Assembly (NCBI GenBank): GCA_003250355.1
Contig: QKGS01000016.1
Span: 1 to 32,449 of the forward strand
Origin: Bacteroidota bacterium
GTDB lineage: Bacteria; Bacteroidota; Bacteroidia; Bacteroidales; SZUA-534
DNA length: 32,449 bases
Direction: 5' to 3'
This document shows, piece after piece, positions 25,480 to 32,449 of the stretch (within the stretch, counting starts at the first letter, position 1; every line of letters starts with the position of its first letter). The notes under the pieces were generated by a model that saw only the letters and a program-made list of their open reading frames with translations, did no database searches and was not told the DNA's origin. A program made the translations under genes and the position numbers.

Positions 25480-25534
25480 TTAATAAATAGTAATAGATTA
25501 AGTGTCTGTCATTAATTTGGCAGGCACTTTTTTT
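25480..25534 (+). terminator. Terminator of the first GH86 gene, duplicated sequence
   Basis: AAGTGTCTGTC (25500-25510) pairs with GGCAGGCACTT (25519-25529), an 11-bp stem with two G-T pairs, followed by a T-run to 25534. The 52 bases from 25480 are identical, or nearly so, to those at 30029-30080. Confidence 0.88.
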
Positions 25535-25880
25535 GTGTTAATATACAAACTCAAGTATTCCAATTGTAATAATAACCTTAGTTCTATATAAGAAATATTG
25601 TATTCTACTGATTATTTATCATTAACATTCTAATGTGAGATTTTAGTATCAAGTATCAAGTATCAAGTAAAACAACTACACAAGTATTGATACTATGTAC
25701 TTGATACTAAACAGTAATAATCACAAAGGTCAGAATATAAATACATTGAGCAATTCCTTACATCGAATTCTCATTACATAGTAATAATACTTGTTTGCGA
25801 ATGATATTTTTGCCTCACAGTTATTGTTTGCAAACATTACTAAAATAAAGCAAATACAGTGCAATATATTAATAAATGTG
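25535..25880. other. Intergenic region between the two GH86 genes
   Basis: No gene is supported. Its notable content is the AGTATCA heptad repeat with an inverted partner at 25642-25711. The remainder is AT-rich, with no terminator or open frame of note on either strand. Confidence 0.5.
25642..25711. repeat. AGTATCA heptad repeat with inverted partner
   Basis: AGTATCA is repeated three and a half times in tandem (25645-25669). The outer word TTTAGTATCAAGTA (25642-25655) is matched by its exact reverse complement TACTTGATACTAAA (25698-25711), so the whole can fold into a long hairpin. Confidence 0.7.
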
Positions 25881-25885
25881 TAATA

Positions 25886-25893
25886 TACTTTTG
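25886..25893 (+). promoter_or_regulatory. -7 box of the second GH86 gene
   Basis: TACTTTTG matches TAnnTTTG and is the same word, in similar surroundings (ATATACTTTTG), as before the first GH86 gene. A -33 TTG is not evident at the usual distance. Confidence 0.5.
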
Positions 25894-25965
25894 TATGTAG
25901 GTGTATATCACTTAAAAGTATAAATTCTTCGTTTAAAGTCTCCAAAACAGCAAACGATTGAATAC

Positions 25966-25977
25966 TAACTATTTATT
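25966..25977 (+). promoter_or_regulatory. TAACTATTTATT motif, copy 2
   Basis: This copy lies 17 bases before the ATG of the second GH86 gene and is embedded in a longer stretch shared with the first GH86 gene up to and beyond the start codon. Confidence 0.45.
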
Positions 25978-25994
25978 AATAAAAATACATTACT

Positions 25995-28900
25995 ATGAAT
26001 TATCGTAAGTTACTAGTTACGAAATTATTTGTGTTGGCAGCTTTTTTTATGGTCGAAGCACAAGTAATAGTTGATGTTAACCTGAATATGAAACATTCGG
26101 TTGACGGAGAATCAAGATTTGGCCGTGAGCGCCGTATGACTATTCATGCTAACCACACAGAAAGCGACTGGAATGGGCATGAAGATATGTTAGATTACCT
26201 TATCAATGATTTAGATGTTTATTTTGGTCGTGAAACAGGTAATGCAACATGGAAAATGCAGGGAGTAGAGCAAGATCCGAACAAGCCGGGTTGGGCTAAT
26301 GAATCGCAAATGATTACTCACGGACAGGGTTTAAAGGAATGGTATTCGTCTTCAACGTTTGATTCTCGTCGTCAGTATGAGGCTAAATCAAATATGATTA
26401 TGGGTATCAATGACTTCTCGCCGATGTATTCGAATCTTTCGTATTTTCCAACATTCGGGAAAGGTAAAGATGGATGGTTTGTTAAAGATACCGATGCCGC
26501 TGCCGACTGGGTAGGAAAGTATTTTGAACACTATTTTGCACACGAAAAAGGTGCACTTGGCGACCCGCTGCCAAAATACTGGGAGTGTTATAACGAGCCC
26601 GATATGAACTTCTTAAATCCTTCATTTGGTATGATTGTATCGAGTTTAGAAAAAAACTGGGAGTACCATAAACGTGTTGCTCAGGAAATAAGAAGCCGCT
26701 TAGGTGATAAAGCTCCACTTATTGGAGGTATGACATGGGGACAGTTAGACTTATATAAGTCAGATGGTATACCATCAAGGGTATCTGGTAATTATTGGGA
26801 TGCTTATTCAAGTGCCGAAGCTATTGGTTGGTATTCAGTAATGCTTAAAGGAGTAGGCGAAACCGGTGGTGTAGAGAATCCAGGTGTAGGAAACAGTGTT
26901 TGGCCTAGAGCATGGGATAATAAAGGCGATGCTTGGTGGCAATGGGATTATATGTACCAAGGATTTATGGATTACTGTGGTGCCGATATGGATTTCTATG
27001 GCGTGCATATGTACGACTGGCCACAGGCTGATCCAAACAACGATAAAGCAAGTACAAGAGCAGGAGGACATATAGAAGCATTTCTTGATATGTTCGAGTG
27101 GTACGACCACCAATTATATGGAAAGAAAAAGGATATTGTAGTGTCAGAATTTGGTGCTGTTAGCAGAACTTATATCGAATCATTAGCTAATGGCGAACGT
27201 GATTGGCCTTTTATTAAGTCATTTAACCAAATGCAGATGCAGTTTCTTGAGCGTCCGTCACATGTTGTATATAGTATGCCTTTTGCTCCAACAAAAGCAG
27301 TATGGGGTGCTTATGAGTATGGTGGAAAAGTAGTTCGTTACGAGGGAGCAACACTGATGGAACCACGCGGAACATGGACAACTCTTGCAACTGAGCCTTC
27401 AGGAGGATGGGGATGGGGAAAAACCATTCATTTCTTTGAATTATGGAAAGATGTTGAGGGAACTCGTATCGATACTAAATCAGATGATATAGATGTTCAG
27501 GTTGACTCTTATGTTAATGGCAAAAAAGCTTACCTGATTCTTAATAATACTGTTGATCAAAATAAAACAATAAGTATTTATACACACGGAGCAGGTAGCA
27601 ATACTCTAAGTAGTGTTGAGTTCCGTCACTTATTTAAAGGGGATGATAATATTCCGGCATATACAGTTGCAAATATGACTACTGCCCCTGCGCAAGTAAC
27701 ACTTAAACCAAACTCAACTATTGTTTTGGTTTACAATTATGCATCAGATATATCAATTAATCAGGAGTCGGTTGAAACTAAATATATGTGTGATCCTTTA
27801 GCCGGAACTAGTAAAAATGAGCGCGGTACTCAGCTTTGTCACACCCCGGCTAAAACATCAATTACTGCAACAGTAAAAGGGGTAAGTAAACCGGCCACAG
27901 GCGAGGCTATTATTCGTATTGGCGGATTCCATTATAGCCCGCTCGATGGTACAACAGGTATGAAGGTAACTAAGCTTAAAGTAAACTCTACCGATGTTAT
28001 TGTTTCAGCCAATAATTATGTACAACCAACCAGAGGTTATGGTTTAGGTAGTTGGGCAGGAGCATGGTTTGGTGTTTTAGAAATAGAATGTCCGGTATCA
28101 GCACTTGTTGATGGAACAAATACTATTGAATTTGCAAGAGCAGGTAATACTGAGTTTACTACTATTATGATTCAAACATTTGATATGACAGCAACACCGG
28201 GGCGTACAACAGGTGGAGCTGCAATTACAGGAGTATCATTAGGTACTAATCAAAGTGTAATGCAAGGCAAATCGTTAGCTTTAGCAGCTTCATTTACACC
28301 TGCAAATGCTTCAAATAAAGGCTTAACATGGTCTTCTTCAAATACAAGTGTAGCAACTGTTGACGCCGATGGAGTTGTTACTGCTGTTGCAAGCTCAGGA
28401 ACAACTAATATTACTGCTACAAGTACTGCAAATGGTTCAGTTAATTCAACAATAACAATTACAGCTATACCTTATACTACAGGTGTTACAAGCATTTCTA
28501 TAAATGGCGGAGCAGCATCAGTAACCGTTAATCAGTTTGAAAACACAGCACTTACAGTTAGCTTTACCCCTTTAGTTAATATGGCTCCGGTAATTGAGTG
28601 GTCATCTGATAATACAAACAATGTAGAAATTGTTAACGGAAAAGTAATTGGTAAGGTTATTAATTCATCGGCAGTAATTACGGCTAAAGTTGCAGGAACA
28701 AGCATTACAGACCAAATTACAGTTAATGTAACTATTCCTGATGACGAAAGCGTTTATATGTCAGAAATTCCTAACGAATTGAATCCGGCTTCGGCATATA
28801 CATTCAAAATTCCGGCCTTAGTAGCAGGTGCACGTTCTGTAACAGTAGAGCTATATAAAGGAGCTGATTTGTTAGGAACAGCCACCGACAATGTTGATAA

Positions 28901-30020
28901 ATTTGGTGTAGATACTGCAACAGTTATTATTACACTTGCAAGTACTCCTGATTATGGAACCGATTATGTTGTAAAAGCAATACTAAAAGAGGGTGCTAAT
29001 GTTATAGATACCGAAACAAAATCGATTGAGGTAAAAGCTGCAACTCCGGTTTCAGAAGTTACATTAGATAAGAAGAGTATATCGATACTTAAAGATGGCA
29101 CAAAAACACTTACTCCTACTGTGTACCCAATGAATGCCGGCAATAAGGCTGTAACTTGGTCGTCTGATGCCGAAGGTGTTGCAACAGTTAATGCTAACGG
29201 TGTAGTAACAGGTGTAAGTGCAGGTACTGCAAACATTACTGTAACTACAGTTGATGGCGGACACACAAAAATATGTGCTGTTACAGTAGTAGAGATAGCA
29301 GCAGGTGCTGCTCAAATAATTGTTGAAGCAGAAAACTTCTCATCTGAAGGTGGTACTGTTGATGATTCTCAGTGGAAAGGAGAAGGTATTGGTGTTAGAA
29401 TTAACAGCCAAGCAGACAATGGTGCTTCTACTCCAATAATTGATTACTTCAACAATGGGGATTATGTAATAATAAACTTCAATGTTACTACAGCGGGTAC
29501 TTATTTTGCAAAAGCTTATGTAGCTAACCCTGAAGGAACTAAAACTGTACAAATTACTATTGATGGTACCAAATCTGTTTCTGCAAATATTCCGGCTACT
29601 TCATGGACACAATATGTAGAGCTTGTTATTCCGGGTAACTTTAACTTAACAGCAGGTGCACATACTTTAAAAATAGAAGGTCTTACAGATGATCCTTGGC
29701 AGTTTAATGTTGATAAGGTAATCCTTATTGAAGGACAAGGTCTTACTTCAGATCAACCGGGTGATGGCCCTATATTAGAGGCCGGTGAAGAGGTAGTGCA
29801 GGAGGTAATTCTTTATCCGAACCCTGCAACAGAAACAATTAATGTTACAGTTGAACCACAGTCGAAATATATTGTGTTCAGTACAGTTGGTCAATTAATG
29901 TTGGCCGGCGAAACTTCTGACAACAACTCTATTGATGTTAGCTCATTACCAAGCGGTTTATATGTATTGCATATCCAAAACGGCAATACCGTAGTAGCTA
30001 AGCAATTTATAAAAGAGTAA
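25995..30020 (+). CDS. Modular secreted GH86 beta-agarase/porphyranase
   Basis: GH86 enzymes cut beta-1,4 bonds in agarose or porphyran. The 1341-residue protein has a signal peptide (1-23) and a catalytic TIM barrel (about 30-450) with acid/base Glu201 in YNEPDM and nucleophile Glu385 in VVSEFGA. 'KHSVDGESRFGRERRMTIHA' and 'LDVYFGRETG' are typical of the family's first part. Beta-sandwich modules follow (about 490-735), then a Big_2 domain (743-825), two further Ig-like segments (829-914 and 915-1015) and another Big_2 (1019-1100). A CBM6-like sugar-binding domain (1106-1247) and a T9SS sorting tail (1268-1341, YPNPA...KQFIKE) complete it, so it should cross the outer membrane by type IX secretion and be attached or released. 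It is the intact paralogue of the broken gene upstream. Agarase and porphyranase specificity cannot be separated by eye. Confidence 0.88.
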   Translation: MNYRKLLVTKLFVLAAFFMVEAQVIVDVNLNMKHSVDGESRFGRERRMTIHANHTESDWNGHEDMLDYLINDLDVYFGRETGNATWKMQGVEQDPNKPGWANESQMITHGQGLKEWYSSSTFDSRRQYEAKSNMIMGINDFSPMYSNLSYFPTFGKGKDGWFVKDTDAAADWVGKYFEHYFAHEKGALGDPLPKYWECYNEPDMNFLNPSFGMIVSSLEKNWEYHKRVAQEIRSRLGDKAPLIGGMTWGQLDLYKSDGIPSRVSGNYWDAYSSAEAIGWYSVMLKGVGETGGVENPGVGNSVWPRAWDNKGDAWWQWDYMYQGFMDYCGADMDFYGVHMYDWPQADPNNDKASTRAGGHIEAFLDMFEWYDHQLYGKKKDIVVSEFGAVSRTYIESLANGERDWPFIKSFNQMQMQFLERPSHVVYSMPFAPTKAVWGAYEYGGKVVRYEGATLMEPRGTWTTLATEPSGGWGWGKTIHFFELWKDVEGTRIDTKSDDIDVQVDSYVNGKKAYLILNNTVDQNKTISIYTHGAGSNTLSSVEFRHLFKGDDNIPAYTVANMTTAPAQVTLKPNSTIVLVYNYASDISINQESVETKYMCDPLAGTSKNERGTQLCHTPAKTSITATVKGVSKPATGEAIIRIGGFHYSPLDGTTGMKVTKLKVNSTDVIVSANNYVQPTRGYGLGSWAGAWFGVLEIECPVSALVDGTNTIEFARAGNTEFTTIMIQTFDMTATPGRTTGGAAITGVSLGTNQSVMQGKSLALAASFTPANASNKGLTWSSSNTSVATVDADGVVTAVASSGTTNITATSTANGSVNSTITITAIPYTTGVTSISINGGAASVTVNQFENTALTVSFTPLVNMAPVIEWSSDNTNNVEIVNGKVIGKVINSSAVITAKVAGTSITDQITVNVTIPDDESVYMSEIPNELNPASAYTFKIPALVAGARSVTVELYKGADLLGTATDNVDKFGVDTATVIITLASTPDYGTDYVVKAILKEGANVIDTETKSIEVKAATPVSEVTLDKKSISILKDGTKTLTPTVYPMNAGNKAVTWSSDAEGVATVNANGVVTGVSAGTANITVTTVDGGHTKICAVTVVEIAAGAAQIIVEAENFSSEGGTVDDSQWKGEGIGVRINSQADNGASTPIIDYFNNGDYVIINFNVTTAGTYFAKAYVANPEGTKTVQITIDGTKSVSANIPATSWTQYVELVIPGNFNLTAGAHTLKIEGLTDDPWQFNVDKVILIEGQGLTSDQPGDGPILEAGEEVVQEVILYPNPATETINVTVEPQSKYIVFSTVGQLMLAGETSDNNSIDVSSLPSGLYVLHIQNGNTVVAKQFIKE

Positions 30021-30028
30021 TTCATAGA

Positions 30029-30085
30029 TTAATAAATAGTAATAGATTAAGTGTCTGTCATTAATTTGGCAGGCACTTTTCTTTT
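30029..30085 (+). terminator. Terminator of the second GH86 gene, duplicated sequence
   Basis: AAGTGTCTGTC (30049-30059) pairs with GGCAGGCACTT (30068-30078), followed by TT-C-TTTT. The stem, its loop and the 20 bases before it repeat those of the first GH86 gene (25480-25531). Confidence 0.88.
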
Positions 30086-30172
30086 GTATATTTATTTGTT
30101 TATAAATGCAATAAGGCAAATATAAACATATCAATGCAAATAAAACTAAATAATAAGAGTACCTTTTACTCT

Positions 30173-30180
30173 TATATTTG
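30173..30180 (+). promoter_or_regulatory. -7 box of the GH16 gene
   Basis: TATATTTG matches TAnnTTTG exactly, 62 bases before the ATG. A small GACC/GGTC hairpin (30191-30205) lies in the leader. No clear -33 element is seen. Confidence 0.5.
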
Positions 30181-30220
30181 TAATAATTGAGACCGGGGGA
30201 AAGGTCGCAAAGTTAACTAT

Positions 30221-30232
30221 TAACTATTTATT
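30221..30232 (+). promoter_or_regulatory. TAACTATTTATT motif, copy 3
   Basis: The motif lies 10 bases before the ATG of the GH16 gene. Unlike the two GH86 copies, the surrounding sequence here is not otherwise similar, which makes the conservation more telling. Confidence 0.45.
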
Positions 30233-30242
30233 TTAATTCTTT

Positions 30243-32449
30243 ATGAAATTAATCAAACTATGTTTTGTAGCTACGCTATGTTTATTGGCGTGGAATCAAT
30301 CGTTTGCACAGTACGATTGGGATGCTATTGCAATACCTGCCGATGCAGGTTTAGGTAAAATTTGGCAACTTCAGGAAAATATTTCCGACGATTTTAATTA
30401 CAACACCTCATTTGCGTCAGGTGGGTATGCCAACAAATCAAATTTTGGAGCAAGAAATCAGTGGTATAACTTTTATCATAACGCTTGGGATGGCCCGGGT
30501 TACACTTATTGGAATACCCAGAATGTATCGGTAAATGGTAGCGATTTGGTTATAACGGTGGGATATGCTAATAATGGTAATCCCAAAAGAGGTATTTATT
30601 ATTCAGGCGAACCCGCTGTATACTATGGTGTTGCTTCCGGTTGTGTAACTTCAAATTACAAAGTTAATTATCCCGTATATGTAGAATCTTCAATTAGTGT
30701 AGCCAATATCTCTTTGGCTTCATGTTTTTGGATGTTAAGTCCCGATGATACGGAAGAGATTGATATTATTGAAAATTATGGAGGTGTTGACGGGTATAAG
30801 AACTTTACACATATTAGCCATCACTCTTTTGTACGTAATCCGTTTACTGATTATCAGCCGCGCGACTGGAATAGCTGGTATCCTATATCGGAGGTAACTG
30901 CTGCCGGTGGCTGGGGTGAGTACTGTTGGAATGGTGGAAACCGTAGATATATGCGTATGGGTGTTAACTGGATAGGACCAAAGCATTGGGAGTACTATAT
31001 TGATGGTAGTTTGGTACGTGTAATGTACTATAATGCAACAGCTACTAAAATGAATGGAACATGGGAGTATACATATTTTAATTCGTTGAATTGGAATGTT
31101 AACGGTTATATGCTTCCTACCAATATTTCGGGAGGATATCAAAACGGTTATACAGATGTGACTATACATTCAACATCGGCTACTTACGATTTTACTAAAT
31201 TGCAGGCGGCAAGTAATGCGTCGAATGGTTATAGTGTTGTCGACCCTGCATGGTTTCAGGGTAGCGATGTTAGTGATGTTGATGGTAATGGTATTACAAA
31301 TGAGGCAAAAGGTTTTACGAAAGACCTTGAAATTATTATCAATATGGAATCGCAGGGTTGGTTATTGGCGTCAACCCCTTCGTACGACGATTTGAATAAT
31401 GTTGCTAAAAACCAAATGAAAGTTGACTGGGTACGTGTGTACAAGCCAGTTAATAGTACCGGTAATATTGCAGTTTCATCAGTAACAGTAAACGAAACAG
31501 CAAATGTGGAAGTGGGGGCTACTACTAGCTTAAGTCATACTGTTTATCCAACAAATGCAACAAACAAATCAGTAACCTGGAGCAGCAGTGCACCGGGTGT
31601 AGCAACTGTAAGTGCAAGCGGTGTAGTAACAGGAGTATCGGCAGGAACAGCCAACATAACAGTAACTACACAAGACGGTAACAAAACCGACGTGTGCGTG
31701 GTAACAGTTGGAACAGTAGCATTGGCAAGTATAACTTTCGATGATGAGAGTAAATATTTGAATACAAATTATACTGTTGGAAGCTCAATGGAAGTTTCTG
31801 TTAATTATCATGCCGGAACAGGCAATACCGTACAGTCGGGCTACTATACTGGAGTAACCATTCATTTACGTGAGTTAGATGCTTCATGGAATTTAGTTAA
31901 TGATTATTATGTAGAGGGGGATACTGAAGTAGGTAATGAGTCAGGTTCATTTACCGGAACTATTGATTTAACAGGAGCTACAGCTACTGCAGAATTACCT
32001 TCTGGTAACTTTTATTACTTATATGCACTATTCAGAAATTCAAAAGGAACTGATATAAGTTATGGTATTAACCCTATTAATGTTGTTGCAAGCGGAACAG
32101 GTACAGTAAGTGTAACAGGAGTAACAGTAAATGAAACAGCAAGCGTAGAAGCAGGCAGCACCGTAACCCTAACAGCAACAATATCACCTGTTGATGCAAC
32201 AAACAAATCAGTAACCTGGAGCAGCAGTGCACCGGGTGTAGCAACCGTAAGTGCAAGCGGTGTAGTAAGCGGCGTATCGGCCGGAACGGCAAACATAACA
32301 GTTATCACACAAGACGGTAACAAAACCGATGTATGTGTAGTTACAGTTGAACAGGCTCCTCTATCATTTATAATTGAAGCAGAAGATTTGGTAACATCGG
32401 GAGGAACGTTTGCCGATGGAAATAACAGTAATATGAATACTACGGCTGT
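30243..32449 (+). CDS. Secreted GH16 beta-agarase with Big_2 and CBM6 modules, 3' end outside the window
   Basis: The frame is open from ATG 30243 to the window edge (735 codons). After a signal peptide (1-23, ...NQSFAQ) comes a GH16 domain (about 24-402) that opens YDWDAIAIPADAGLGKIWQLQE, like Zobellia-type beta-agarases. The active-site motif is EEIDIIENYGG with nucleophile Glu172, Asp174 and acid/base Glu177. 'YMRMGVNWIGPKHWEYYIDGSLVR' and 'KVDWVRVYKPV' support the agarase subgroup, which cuts beta-1,4 bonds of agarose. A Big_2 domain follows (about 410-490), then an unassigned beta-rich module (about 492-615), a second, nearly identical Big_2 (about 620-702) and the start of a CBM6-like domain (FIIEAEDLVTSGGTF). 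A T9SS tail is expected beyond the edge. Confidence 0.9.
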   Translation, partial: MKLIKLCFVATLCLLAWNQSFAQYDWDAIAIPADAGLGKIWQLQENISDDFNYNTSFASGGYANKSNFGARNQWYNFYHNAWDGPGYTYWNTQNVSVNGSDLVITVGYANNGNPKRGIYYSGEPAVYYGVASGCVTSNYKVNYPVYVESSISVANISLASCFWMLSPDDTEEIDIIENYGGVDGYKNFTHISHHSFVRNPFTDYQPRDWNSWYPISEVTAAGGWGEYCWNGGNRRYMRMGVNWIGPKHWEYYIDGSLVRVMYYNATATKMNGTWEYTYFNSLNWNVNGYMLPTNISGGYQNGYTDVTIHSTSATYDFTKLQAASNASNGYSVVDPAWFQGSDVSDVDGNGITNEAKGFTKDLEIIINMESQGWLLASTPSYDDLNNVAKNQMKVDWVRVYKPVNSTGNIAVSSVTVNETANVEVGATTSLSHTVYPTNATNKSVTWSSSAPGVATVSASGVVTGVSAGTANITVTTQDGNKTDVCVVTVGTVALASITFDDESKYLNTNYTVGSSMEVSVNYHAGTGNTVQSGYYTGVTIHLRELDASWNLVNDYYVEGDTEVGNESGSFTGTIDLTGATATAELPSGNFYYLYALFRNSKGTDISYGINPINVVASGTGTVSVTGVTVNETASVEAGSTVTLTATISPVDATNKSVTWSSSAPGVATVSASGVVSGVSAGTANITVITQDGNKTDVCVVTVEQAPLSFIIEAEDLVTSGGTFADGNNSNMNTTA
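31557..31710 (+). repeat. Big_2-encoding direct repeat, copy 1
   Basis: These 154 bases encode the core of the first Big_2 domain of the GH16 protein (ATNKSVTWSSSAPGVATVSA onward). They match 32196-32349 in length and nearly in sequence. Confidence 0.9.
32196..32349 (+). repeat. Big_2-encoding direct repeat, copy 2
   Basis: This copy has the same length as 31557-31710, offset by 639 bases. Differences are few, mostly at third codon positions, as expected of a recent intragenic duplication or gene conversion. Confidence 0.9.

Noticed and set aside
25645-25669. A CRISPR-like array of AGTATCA repeats.
   Set aside because: The units are seven bases long with no spacers, and no cas gene is present.
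25730-25945. A 71-codon minus-strand frame in the gap between the GH86 genes.
   Set aside because: It covers the promoter of the second GH86 gene and lacks recognisable protein features or a promoter of its own.
30735-31169. A 144-codon open frame on the minus strand.
   Set aside because: It lies wholly inside the GH16 catalytic domain, whose plus-strand frame carries the active-site motif.

Overview
The window looks like a chromosomal segment of a marine, agar-degrading member of the Bacteroidota. The reasons are low-GC DNA, several -7 boxes matching the Bacteroidota form TAnnTTTG, weak Shine-Dalgarno sequences, C-terminal 'YPNPA...KQFIKE' sorting domains of the type IX secretion system, and agarases of families GH86 and GH16. 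The order or genus cannot be fixed from sequence reading alone.

Layout. 1-712: the start of a leftward AAA-ATPase-like/PD-(D/E)XK gene cut by the window edge, a 21-codon remnant of a methyltransferase, and a leftward tRNA-Leu(GAG) with its terminator. 713-4521: an AI-2E family membrane protein, a leftward sugar-phosphate isomerase/epimerase-like TIM barrel, an exported seven-bladed propeller lactonase-like protein and a gamma-glutamylcyclotransferase-like protein. 4558-11891: a complete tryptophan operon in the order trpE-G-D-C-F-B-A. A 16-codon leader peptide with three consecutive Trp codons and an intrinsic terminator precede it, as in classical attenuation. A two-gene toxin-antitoxin module of the ParE/RelE type sits between trpB and trpA with almost no spacing. 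11996-17509: a POT-family peptide transporter with an unusual large insertion, a patatin fused to an outer-membrane beta-barrel, and a polytopic GT-C-like membrane protein. 17600-21071 (minus strand): a DcaP/porin-like outer-membrane protein, ddl and rluD. 21201-21893: a two-helix membrane protein of unknown function.

22043-32449 is an agarolytic island of three same-strand genes. The first GH86 enzyme is broken by two compensating single-base frameshifts. Next come an intact 1341-residue GH86 paralogue and a GH16 beta-agarase that runs off the right edge. All are modular secreted enzymes (signal peptide, catalytic domain, bacterial Ig-like Big_2 repeats, CBM6); the two GH86 genes also show the T9SS sorting tail. 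The GH86 genes end in near-identical 52-bp terminator sequences, and all three share a TAACTATTTATT motif just upstream of the start codon, so they appear to have arisen by duplication and to be regulated alike. They should cut agar or porphyran outside the cell; no SusC/SusD pair or sulfatase is visible in this window.

Most worth a second look: the Trp attenuator, the toxin-antitoxin module inside the trp operon, the doubly frameshifted agarase beside its intact copy, and the shared 5' and 3' elements of the agarase genes.
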